Positions 23,044-29,381 of a stretch of DNA of 38,757 nt are shown here, one piece after another. The notes below the pieces were generated by a model, which saw only the letters and a list, made by a program, of their open reading frames with translations, was not told the origin of the DNA and ran no database searches. The number at the start of each line of letters is the position of its first letter. Position 1 is the first letter of the stretch. The stretch covers positions 1 through 38,757 of the forward strand of contig SZPH01000035.1 in assembly GCA_030263615.1 (NCBI GenBank), in the 5' to 3' direction. This DNA comes from Villigracilis sp900696595. GTDB lineage: Bacteria; Chloroflexota; Anaerolineae; Anaerolineales; Villigracilaceae. The translations under genes were made by a program, and so were the position numbers.

Positions 23044-24096
23044 TCAAAGAATCAACATCGCATCGCCAAAGGAGTAAAAGCGATAGCCTTCTTTGATGGC
23101 CAGTTCGTAGGTTTGCAAAATCTTCTCCCGCCCGGCGAAGGCGCTGACGAGCATGATGAGCGTGGACTTCGGCAGGTGAAAATTTGTGATCATGGCGTCC
23201 ACGACTTTGAAGCGGTATCCGGGGAGGATGAAAAGGGCGGTGGGTCCGGTATAAGATGGGATTGGAGACTTGCCCTGAGCCAAGTCAAAGGGTTGGAGAT
23301 TGGCCGCGCTTTCAAGCGTGCGGACGCTGGTTGTGCCAACGGCAATTACTCTTCCCCCATTTTGTTTTGTGGCGTTGATGAGGTCGGCGGTTTCCTGCGG
23401 AAGTTCGCACCACTCGCTGTGGATTTTATGCTCCTCCGGTTTCTCTTCGTTGACCGGCGCAAACGTATCCAGCCCGACGTGCAGGGTGACGTAGGCGGTC
23501 TTCACGCCGTTTTTCTCCAGTTCGTTCAACAACTCCGGCGTGAAATGTAATCCCGCCGTGGGCGCGGCGGCGGAACCAGGTTCCTTGGCAAAGACGGTTT
23601 GATAGCGTTCCGGGTCGTTCAGTCTCTCGTGGATGTACGGCGGCAGAGGCATGTTCCCCACCTGCGGCAGATGCGGCTCGATGGGCTCGGAGAATTTTAT
23701 CAACCGCTCGGAGCCGTTGAGAATTTCCACGATCTCCGCTTCGATTCCTGGCGAAACATCGTTGTTGATCTCAATAAACACCAGTTTGCCTACGCGCAAG
23801 CCCTTGCCGCCCACCAGGGCTTCCCATGTCAATTCGTCGCGGCGGCGCAGGAGCAGCAATTCCACTTTGCCGCCGGTTTCCTTGCGGGCAAAAATGCGGG
23901 CGGGGATGACGCGAGTCCGGTTGAGGACGAGGAGATCGTTTGGGCGCAGGAACAGGCCCAGGTCACGAAAGAGGCGATGCTCCACATCCCCCGCAGCGCG
24001 ATGCAGGACAAGCAATCGGGACGAGTCGCGCGGCTCGGCGGGAGTCTGCGCGATGGACGATTCGGGGAGATGGTAGTCGAAGTCGGAGGTTTGCAT
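23044..24096 (-). CDS. queA: S-adenosylmethionine:tRNA ribosyltransferase-isomerase QueA
   Basis: This encodes 350 residues, the usual QueA length. The enzyme transfers ribosyl from SAM to 7-aminomethyl-7-deazaguanine in tRNA, giving epoxyqueuosine. Family stretches are FDYHLPESSIAQTPAEPRDS at the N-terminus, NDLLVLNRTRVIPARI, MPLPPYIHERLNDPERYQTV, GSAAAPTAGLHFT, VGTTSVRTLES and DAMITNFHLPKSTLIMLVSA. Near residues 265-285 the sequence NLQPFDLAQGKSPIPSYTGP is encoded partly by CCCTTTGACTTGGCTCAGGG, a palindrome-like repeat seen widely in bacterial intergenic DNA, so a repeat appears to have entered a variable loop. No other queuosine gene is nearby. Confidence 0.95.
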   Translation of the reverse strand: MQTSDFDYHLPESSIAQTPAEPRDSSRLLVLHRAAGDVEHRLFRDLGLFLRPNDLLVLNRTRVIPARIFARKETGGKVELLLLRRRDELTWEALVGGKGLRVGKLVFIEINNDVSPGIEAEIVEILNGSERLIKFSEPIEPHLPQVGNMPLPPYIHERLNDPERYQTVFAKEPGSAAAPTAGLHFTPELLNELEKNGVKTAYVTLHVGLDTFAPVNEEKPEEHKIHSEWCELPQETADLINATKQNGGRVIAVGTTSVRTLESAANLQPFDLAQGKSPIPSYTGPTALFILPGYRFKVVDAMITNFHLPKSTLIMLVSAFAGREKILQTYELAIKEGYRFYSFGDAMLIL

Positions 24097-24118
24097 TTGA
24101 TAACGAATGAATTAGAAT
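24091..24118 (+). promoter_or_regulatory. Candidate promoter of the beta-CASP nuclease gene
   Basis: TTGCAT (24091-24096) and TAGAAT (24113-24118) are separated by 16 bases in the short divergent spacer between queA and the nuclease gene. The match is moderate. Confidence 0.4.
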
Positions 24119-24153
24119 CGCCGAAATCCCTGCAAATAAAACGCGGAGGCGGA

Positions 24154-25548
24154 ATGAAACTCAGTTTTCACGGCGCGGCGCAAACGGTGACCGGCTCGAT
24201 GCATCTGCTCGAATTGAACGGCGCGCGCCTGCTTTTGGATTGCGGATTGTATCAGGGGCGGCGCAGGCAGGCAATTGAGAAGAACCGGAATTTTCCATTC
24301 GACCCGAAGACGATTGACGCGGTAATCCTTTCACACGCGCACATTGACCATTCAGGAAATTTGCCCAATCTGATCAAGCAGGGGTTTTCGGGGTTGATCT
24401 ATTGCACGCACGCCACCGCCGACCTGACCGATATCATGGCGCGCGACTCGGGGCATATTCAGGAAAGGCAGGCGGAGAGCGCCAGTTATTACAACCGGAA
24501 GCGCGGGGAGCCGCCGGTTGACCCGCTGTACACGGAGGAGGACGCAAAAGAAGTCGAGCCGTTGTTGCAACCCGTTCCGTATGGAAAAGCCTTCGAGCCT
24601 GCAAAAGGAGTGATTGCGACCTTTCACGATGCCGGGCACATCCTCGGCTCGGCTTCGGTCTCGCTCAGGCTGGAGGAAAAAAGGGTCAGGAAACATTTGT
24701 GGTTTTCCGGCGATATCGGCAGACGCAACCTGCCCATTCTGCGCGACCCGATCCTGCCGGGCGACGATGTGGATGTTTTGCTGATGGAATCAACCTATGG
24801 CGACAAACCGCACCGCGACCCGGAGGAAGCGTACGTCGAGATGCGCGACGTCATCCGGCGGACTTTGGAGCGCGGCGGGAAGGTTGTGATTCCGTCGTTT
24901 GCCGTCGGGCGCACGCAGGAACTGGTCTATAACCTCAACCGCATGTACGACGAAAACGGACTGCCTGAAGTCCCCGTGTATGTGGACAGCCCGCTGGCGG
25001 TGAACGCTTCGGAAATTTTTCGCAGGCACGACGAATGTTACGACGAAGAGATGAAGGAGCTGGTTCAAGCGGGCCACCCCGCATTGGAGTTCAAGAATCT
25101 GACCTATGTCAAGTCGCTCGAGGAATCGAAAGCGCTGAACGAGCGCGCCGACCCGATGATCATTCTCTCCGCTTCGGGCATGGCGGAGGCGGGGCGGATC
25201 GTGTTTCACCTGCGCTGGGCGATCGAGAACAAAAAGAACACGATCATGATCGTCTCGTGGCAGGCGCCCGACACGCTTGGGCGCAGGATTGCGGAGCGGG
25301 AAAAGCGGGTCAAAATCTTTGGCGAGACTTTTTCCCTGCGCGCCGAGGTCGCCACCATCGGCGGACTCTCCGCGCACGCCGGGCAGGATTTGCTGGTCGA
25401 GTACGCTTTAAAGGTAAAGGATCGCGCCGGGCATGTTTTTCTGGTTCACGGCGAGGAAAAAGGCGCGCTGCCGTTGATGGAAAAGTTGAAGGAAAATAAA
25501 ATGCGGCGGACGCATTTTCCGCCCATGCATTCGAGCGTGGAGTTGTGA
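24154..25548 (+). CDS. Beta-CASP metallo-beta-lactamase nuclease (YSH1/CPSF73-like RNA-processing type)
   Basis: This encodes 464 residues. The start at 24154 (MKLSFHGAAQTVTGSMHLLE) has GGAGG four bases upstream; the longer frame from 23599 is antisense to queA. Zn ligands are visible: HAHIDH (motif 2), H in FHDAGHILGSA (motif 3) and D in FSGDIGR (motif 4). The beta-CASP motifs A (D/E), B (H) and C are represented by VLLMESTYG, IPSFAVGRTQEL, ILSASGMAEAGR and the C-terminal GLSAHAGQ and VHGE. These proteins are RNA endo/5'-exonucleases. It is convergent with the DUF2905 gene. Confidence 0.92.
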   Translation: MKLSFHGAAQTVTGSMHLLELNGARLLLDCGLYQGRRRQAIEKNRNFPFDPKTIDAVILSHAHIDHSGNLPNLIKQGFSGLIYCTHATADLTDIMARDSGHIQERQAESASYYNRKRGEPPVDPLYTEEDAKEVEPLLQPVPYGKAFEPAKGVIATFHDAGHILGSASVSLRLEEKRVRKHLWFSGDIGRRNLPILRDPILPGDDVDVLLMESTYGDKPHRDPEEAYVEMRDVIRRTLERGGKVVIPSFAVGRTQELVYNLNRMYDENGLPEVPVYVDSPLAVNASEIFRRHDECYDEEMKELVQAGHPALEFKNLTYVKSLEESKALNERADPMIILSASGMAEAGRIVFHLRWAIENKKNTIMIVSWQAPDTLGRRIAEREKRVKIFGETFSLRAEVATIGGLSAHAGQDLLVEYALKVKDRAGHVFLVHGEEKGALPLMEKLKENKMRRTHFPPMHSSVEL

Positions 25549-25562
25549 GAAGCGGATCACGT

Positions 25563-25790
25563 TCATTTCCTCAACAATTGGCCGATAAGATTCACTACAA
25601 TCGTCAACAACACCGACACCAAAATTGAAGTCGTCAGCGGAAAGTAGAACGAGCCATGCTCCCCTTCGATGCGGATGTCGCCGGGCAGACGACCGAGCGG
25701 GATGCCGAATTTCGCCGCGAGGTACATCCCGCCGCCGAGGAGGAAGAGGAGGATGCCAAAGAGCATGAGGTAGCGGGAGATGGATTCCAT
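25563..25790 (-). CDS. DUF2905 family membrane protein
   Basis: This encodes 75 residues from ATG 25790, which has GGGGAG eight bases upstream; a GTG three codons earlier overlaps the upstream stop. Two membrane helices flank the family core: SRYLMLFGILLFLLGGGMYL, then FGIPLGRLPGDIRIEGEHGS, then YFPLTTSILVSVLLTIVVNL. The GRLPGDI motif marks DUF2905. The function is unknown; the family is often near ruvB and queA, as here. It follows the TumE-like gene by five bases. Confidence 0.9.
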   Translation of the reverse strand: MESISRYLMLFGILLFLLGGGMYLAAKFGIPLGRLPGDIRIEGEHGSFYFPLTTSILVSVLLTIVVNLIGQLLRK

Positions 25791-25795
25791 ATAAA

Positions 25796-26176
25796 TCACT
25801 CCCCTTCGATCAAGTTCTCGATTTCAAGCAAAACCCGCTCCAAAGTCGGAGCGTCTGAACTTATGACGTCATCAATTCCTGAGTGCTTATGATGCGGAAA
25901 GGTCGCAATAGATGAATGATGCTCAGTATTGTCGTATCGAAATATCAAAGTCCCGTCTTCCTTTTGGTAATGATATGCATACATGAGCCGCTGGACGGGA
26001 AGCCGCAGATCAACCAATTCACGAAAGAACAGCAAGGTCGAGCCGTCCTGGAATTCAACCCTACCGCGGATAAAACCCACCAAATCGCCTCGCTTCTCAA
26101 GATTCACATCAGACGAGTGAACGAAGGGCTGACTGGCGAGCAGATCCAGGGTTGATTGAAAATATCGCTCAATCAA
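25796..26176 (-). CDS. TumE-like (DUF6516) protein, putative toxin
   Basis: This encodes 126 residues, starting at TTG 26176 with GAGG six bases upstream. It resembles the DUF6516/TumE group: IRGRVEFQDGSTLLFFRELV, then YAYHYQKEDGTLIFRYDNTE, then HHSSIATFPHHKHS and a C-terminal LERVLLEIENLIE helix. Members are annotated as toxins of TA modules or as accessory proteins; the mechanism is not known to me. It overlaps the end of the small helical gene upstream by eight bases, so the two are translationally coupled, as expected of a TA pair. Confidence 0.65.
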   Translation of the reverse strand: MIERYFQSTLDLLASQPFVHSSDVNLEKRGDLVGFIRGRVEFQDGSTLLFFRELVDLRLPVQRLMYAYHYQKEDGTLIFRYDNTEHHSSIATFPHHKHSGIDDVISSDAPTLERVLLEIENLIEGE

Positions 26177-26459
26177 TCTTCGCCTCGCTAAGCGAATGAT
26201 ATTGTCCCTCCAACAATCTTAATGCGGCGAGTTCCATGTTCCAGTCTATTGTTTCGATGGTTTCTTCGATTTTCCCCGATTTTAATTTCTCTTCAAATTC
26301 CGCGGACGCCATCCCGGCGCGTTTTTCGAACTCGGCGATACGCCCTTTTGTGCGCGCAATGCCGTGTTGCAACGCTTTTAACTGATTGCGAATCGCCGTC
26401 TCGACCAGCGGCTTGATCGATTCTTGCGTGTTCGCTTTAATGACAATTTCCTGCAACAT
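26169..26459 (-). CDS. Helical partner protein of the TumE-like gene (putative antitoxin)
   Basis: This encodes 96 residues with AAAGGA eight bases before the ATG. It is almost wholly charged and helical: VETAIRNQLKALQHGIARTK, then RIAEFEKRAGMASAEFEEKL and a Leu-rich end, suggesting a coiled coil. I see no helix-turn-helix or ribbon-helix-helix, so it differs from DNA-binding antitoxins. The role is inferred only from coupling to the TumE-like gene. Confidence 0.55.
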   Translation of the reverse strand: MLQEIVIKANTQESIKPLVETAIRNQLKALQHGIARTKGRIAEFEKRAGMASAEFEEKLKSGKIEETIETIDWNMELAALRLLEGQYHSLSEAKID

Positions 26460-26503
26460 GGCGCAATCCTTTCGACAACTTATGCAAACCGATTGAATAT
26501 CTC

Positions 26504-26642
26504 GTAGGGGCGACCCGCCAGGGTCTTATGGAACCCTGAAGCGCAACGAAGGGTCGCCCTTTGCGCACGATTACACTGCCCACACAGGGCGACCCTTGTT
26601 TGCGCAAAAATGCCGTAATGGATTTGAGCGGGTCGCCCCTAC
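26504..26642. repeat. Palindromic element with 15-bp terminal inverted repeats
   Basis: The 187-bp gap between the helical-partner gene and ruvB is mostly a 139-bp element. GTAGGGGCGACCCGC (26504-26518) is matched perfectly by GCGGGTCGCCCCTAC (26628-26642). Inside are more GGGTCGCCC/GGGCGACCC pairs. It is non-coding, and its structure could also stop transcription from ruvB. Confidence 0.85.
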
Positions 26643-26646
26643 ATGG

Positions 26647-27666
26647 TTACAACAACCGCGGCTGGTCTTCCTCCGCGTAGAAAAAACCCAAATGCTCATA
26701 CGCGGATTTGGTCGCCACGCGCCCCTGCGGAGTGCGGTCTAAAAATCCGAGTTGCAAAAGATACGGCTCGACCACGTCCATGATCGTATCCTGTTCTTCG
26801 CTAATGGACGCGGCAATCGTGTTCAAGCCCACCGGTCCGCCGCCGTATTTTTCGATGATGGTCTTCAAGACGCGGCGATCCACGTCGTCCAGCCCAAGCG
26901 GGTCCACTTGAAGCAGGTCCAACGCTTCCCTTGCGACGTTCTGCGTGATGATCCCGTCCGCGCGCACCTGGGCAAAATCGCGGACGCGGCGCAGGAGTCG
27001 CAATGCGATTCGCGGCGTCCCGCGCGCGCGCTTCGCCACCTCGCCGACGCCGGATTCATCCGCCCGGACTTTGAGCAAACCCGAAGCGCGCGCGACGATC
27101 TGCTTCATCGCGTCCAGGTCGTAATAATCCAAACGATAGACCGCGCCGAATCTCGCCCGCAAGGGCGCGGTGACGAGAGCCAGCCGGGTCGTAGCCCCCA
27201 CTACCGTAAAACGAGGCAACTTCAAACGGATGGAACGAGCCGAAGGTCCCTTGCCGATGACGATGTCGAGGGCGAAATCCTCCATCGCAGGGTAGAGGAC
27301 TTCCTCCACGGCGCGTCCGAGGCGGTGAACTTCATCAATAAAAAGGATGTCGCCCGCGCGGAGATTCGTCAGGATGGCGGCAAGGTCGCCCGCGCGTTCG
27401 ATGGCGGGGCCGGCCGTGACCTTGACGTTGACTCCCATTTCGTTGCCCAGCACATGCGCCAGCGTGGTCTTGCCCAACCCGGGCGGCCCGTAAAACAGCG
27501 CATGATCCAACGCCTCGCCGCGCTGACGAGCCGCCGCAATCAGAATGGATAAATTTTCCTTGACCTGATCCTGCCCGATGAGATCGTTCAGTTTTTGCGG
27601 GCGCAGGGCGTTATCCACGCGGTCGTCGGGTTTGGCTTCAGGGTCAAGCGGTTTCTGTTTTGCCAT
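26647..27666 (-). CDS. ruvB: Holliday junction branch-migration ATPase RuvB
   Basis: This encodes 339 residues, the typical RuvB length. RuvB is an AAA+ hexameric motor that drives branch migration with RuvA. Seen are LRPQKLNDLIGQDQVKENL, Walker A GPPGLGKTTLAHVL, Walker B ILFIDEVHRLGR, sensor I VGATTRLALV, the arginine region PLRARFGAVYRLDYY, sensor II GTPRIALRLLRRVRD, and the C-terminal winged helix GLNTIAASISEEQDTI. A perfect -10 TATAAT (27678-27673) lies six bases before the ATG, and no ribosome site is present. That suggests a leaderless transcript independent of the riboswitch array upstream. ruvA and ruvC are not in the window. Confidence 0.97.
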   Translation of the reverse strand: MAKQKPLDPEAKPDDRVDNALRPQKLNDLIGQDQVKENLSILIAAARQRGEALDHALFYGPPGLGKTTLAHVLGNEMGVNVKVTAGPAIERAGDLAAILTNLRAGDILFIDEVHRLGRAVEEVLYPAMEDFALDIVIGKGPSARSIRLKLPRFTVVGATTRLALVTAPLRARFGAVYRLDYYDLDAMKQIVARASGLLKVRADESGVGEVAKRARGTPRIALRLLRRVRDFAQVRADGIITQNVAREALDLLQVDPLGLDDVDRRVLKTIIEKYGGGPVGLNTIAASISEEQDTIMDVVEPYLLQLGFLDRTPQGRVATKSAYEHLGFFYAEEDQPRLL

Positions 27667-27672
27667 GCGCGG

Positions 27673-27678
27673 ATTATA
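27673..27678 (-). promoter_or_regulatory. -10 element of ruvB (leaderless)
   Basis: TATAAT on the minus strand ends six bases before the ruvB ATG, so transcription would start at or next to the start codon. No good -35 is seen. Confidence 0.55.
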
Positions 27679-27828
27679 CCCTGCGGGAATAATAGACTTT
27701 GGCGGATTTATACGAATTTCTTCCGCCCCGTTTCAAACCGCGCAGGGATGCCCATTGGATCATCCCATAAGGCTCTGCCGCCGGGAGCATGATTAACCGG
27801 ATGGGTTCTAAAAGGACATTAAACCAAT

Positions 27829-27858
27829 GCAGGGACGACTTGTTATCGTCGTCCCTGC
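27829..27858 (-). terminator. Hairpin closing the riboswitch array
   Basis: A perfect 11-bp stem GCAGGGACGAC (27858-27848) / GTCGTCCCTGC (27839-27829) has an eight-base loop. It follows a truncated fourth aptamer start (AGAGCAAACCC, 27873-27863). AUUGGUUU follows, a poor U-tract, so terminator strength is uncertain. CCCU (27866-27863) can pair with AGGG (27856-27853) and disrupt the stem, which offers a possible switch. Confidence 0.6.
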
Positions 27859-27873
27859 GGGAGGGTTTGCTCT

Positions 27874-27959
27874 TCGGCAGTCTGGCGATCCTGACCACGA
27901 AACGAATTTCGGTTTTAGACCCATGACTTTGCGCCGCCAGGTTTCCCTGACTTTGCCTT
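27874..27959 (-). promoter_or_regulatory. GEMM-I (cyclic-di-GMP-I class) riboswitch aptamer, third of three (unit C)
   Basis: On the minus strand the unit reads AGGCAAA, then a stem GUCAGG-GAAA-CCUGGC with a GNRA loop, then GGCGCAAAGUC, then AUGGGUCUAA, a second helical region, and GAUCGCCAGACUGCCGA. This follows the GEMM-I order GGGCAAACC..GAAA..GGACGCAAAGCC..GGUCUAA..GCCGGGUUACCGA. The base equivalent to G20 of the Vibrio Vc2 aptamer is G (27957), as in c-di-GMP sensors. It begins immediately after unit B. Confidence 0.78.
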
Positions 27960-28044
27960 TCGGCAGTCGGTCGGTCTTGACCGCGCATTGCGCGATGTTA
28001 GACACTCTGACTTTGCGTCGCCGCCTTTCGACGGGTTTGCTTTT
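27960..28044 (-). promoter_or_regulatory. GEMM-I class riboswitch aptamer, second of three (unit B)
   Basis: The unit reads AAAAGCAAA, stem CCGUC-GAAA-GGCGG, CGACGCAAAGUC, AGAGUGUCUAA, a second helix region (CGCGCAAUGCGCG, GGUCAAGACC), then GACCGACUGCCGA. The GNRA loop is canonical. The base equivalent to Vc2 G20 is A (28041), the substitution reported for cGAMP-preferring GEMM-I variants, so ligand choice may differ from unit C. Confidence 0.75.
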
Positions 28045-28045
28045 A

Positions 28046-28125
28046 TCGGCAGCCCTGACACTCATGGCTCAGTTCAGCTTTAGAGTAGGGCTTTGCGCCG
28101 CCGGGTTTTCCCGGTTTTGCTCTTT
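28046..28125 (-). promoter_or_regulatory. GEMM-I class riboswitch aptamer, first of three (unit A)
   Basis: The unit reads AGAGCAAAA, stem CCGGG-AAAA-CCCGG, CGGCGCAAAGCC, CUACUCUAA, then a second helix region ending in CAGGGCUGCCGA. The core follows GEMM-I. The tetraloop is AAAA rather than GNRA, and the Vc2 G20 equivalent is A (28121). It starts about ten bases after the predicted transcription start. Confidence 0.7.
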
Positions 28126-28139
28126 CTCGGAGCGATTTT

Positions 28140-28168
28140 ATTATTGCATATTTCGAATCGAATTTCAA
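28140..28168 (-). promoter_or_regulatory. Promoter of the riboswitch array
   Basis: On the minus strand TTGAAA (28168-28163) is followed by a 17-base spacer and AATAAT (28145-28140), with TG at the extended -10 position. Transcription would start near 28133, just before aptamer A. It overlaps the stop codon of the HlyD-type gene, so the array is probably a separate transcript. Confidence 0.65.
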
Positions 28169-29296
28169 TCACTCACTTGTTCTAAAAATGGCTTCCACGG
28201 TCATGCCCCACTTGAGGCGGGGGTCCGAGCCGTCCACGCGGATGCGGACTGCGTACAAAATATCGCCGCTCGATTGGGTATAGGCGGCGCTGATCTCCGT
28301 CACCACGCCGGTCAGTTCCAGGTCGGGCAGGGCATCCGGGCGGATGGACACAGTTTGCCCAACGCTTAAATCAACCACTTCCAGTTCAGTCACGTCGGTC
28401 GTCTCCACGAACCAGGCGCTGTCGTCAATGAGACTCACAACGCGCGTATCCGGCGCAACCTGCTCCCCGGCTTTGACGTTCACGTCCGCCGCCACGCCGG
28501 AGAACGGCGCCATGATGACGAAATTGGCAAGCGCGTCCTGCGCCGCGTCGAGATTCGCCTTTGCAATCGCCAGTTGTTCGGCGTTGGGCCCGTCGAGGCT
28601 GATCTCGTACTGATACTTCGCTTCGGCTTCGGCGGCAAGCGCGGCGTCATAGGCGGCTTTCACCCCGTCCCGCTTGCGGGCTTCCTCCTCCATCTCGCGG
28701 ATTTTGTCGTTCAAGTTTTCCTGCGCGGTTTCAAGATCGTCCTCGGCGGTCTTGCGCTTGGAGTTATCCTCGCTCAAGTCCTTGTATTTATCGAATTCGT
28801 CCTGCGCGTCCTGCAAGTCTTCCTTCAGGTCTTCAATTTCGCCGTCGAGTTCCTCCAGACGGTCGTCAATGGCCTCCACGTCCAGGTCTTCCCATTCACG
28901 CTCCGCCTCGGCGCGGGCGCTCTGCGCCTGCTGGTATGCGATCCACAATTGAGCGCGGTTGCCGCTCTCATTGCGGAGAAGCGCATCATAGGCGTTTTGC
29001 GCGACGAGAAGATTCGCCTCCGCCTCCCCCGCATTGGACAGCCGCGCCAGGACATCCCCTTCGCTGACGGTTTGCCCCGCCTTAACAAGAACCTCCGCCG
29101 CCACGCCGCGCGCCTGAAAAGTCAGGTTTGTCGCGCGCGCCGGTTCGAGCCGCCCCTCGGCGATCACCTCCGCGGAAGAGGCCGCCCCCTCCTCGCCCGG
29201 AAGTTCAGCCGCCGGAGTCTCGTGCGCCCCGCACGCGGACAGAATCAGCGCAGGCAGAAGCGCAAGCATCAAAAATTTCAATACGTTGTTTTTCAT
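28169..29296 (-). CDS. HlyD/MacA-type efflux periplasmic adaptor, lipoprotein
   Basis: This encodes 375 residues. The start at ATG 29296 (MKNNVLKFLML) has AAGGA upstream; the longer frame is coded by a heptamer array. A signal peptide ends in LILSAC, so the protein is probably lipid-anchored. The biotinyl-lipoyl-like half (GVAAEVLVKAGQTVSEGDVL) is followed by a long, very acidic coiled coil (about 105-250), then the second lipoyl half APFSGVAADVNVKAGEQVAP and the beta-barrel domain. This is the layout of MacA/HlyD adaptors that link an inner-membrane ABC permease to the outer envelope. Its partner permease ends 85 bases upstream. Confidence 0.9.
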   Translation of the reverse strand: MKNNVLKFLMLALLPALILSACGAHETPAAELPGEEGAASSAEVIAEGRLEPARATNLTFQARGVAAEVLVKAGQTVSEGDVLARLSNAGEAEANLLVAQNAYDALLRNESGNRAQLWIAYQQAQSARAEAEREWEDLDVEAIDDRLEELDGEIEDLKEDLQDAQDEFDKYKDLSEDNSKRKTAEDDLETAQENLNDKIREMEEEARKRDGVKAAYDAALAAEAEAKYQYEISLDGPNAEQLAIAKANLDAAQDALANFVIMAPFSGVAADVNVKAGEQVAPDTRVVSLIDDSAWFVETTDVTELEVVDLSVGQTVSIRPDALPDLELTGVVTEISAAYTQSSGDILYAVRIRVDGSDPRLKWGMTVEAIFRTSE

Positions 29297-29310
29297 GGAA
29301 TCCTTCTTTG

Positions 29311-29379
29311 GGTTGCAGGTTGCAGGTTGTAGGTTGCAGGTTGTAGGTTGCAGGTTGTAGGTTGTAGGTTGCAGGTTGC
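29311..29379. repeat. Heptanucleotide tandem array (GGTTGCA/GGTTGTA)
   Basis: About ten seven-base units fill the gap between the permease stop and the ribosome site of the HlyD-type gene. Confidence 0.9.
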
Positions 29380-29381
29380 GC

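Noticed and set aside
27674..27790. 38-codon ORF between the riboswitch array and ruvB, as a riboswitch target
   Set aside because: It has no ribosome site and no recognisable features, and its stop lies inside the ruvB -10 element. It remains possible but unsupported.
27674..27988. 104-codon minus-strand frame across the third aptamer
   Set aside because: It runs through the structured aptamer sequence; the RNA explanation fits better than a coding one.
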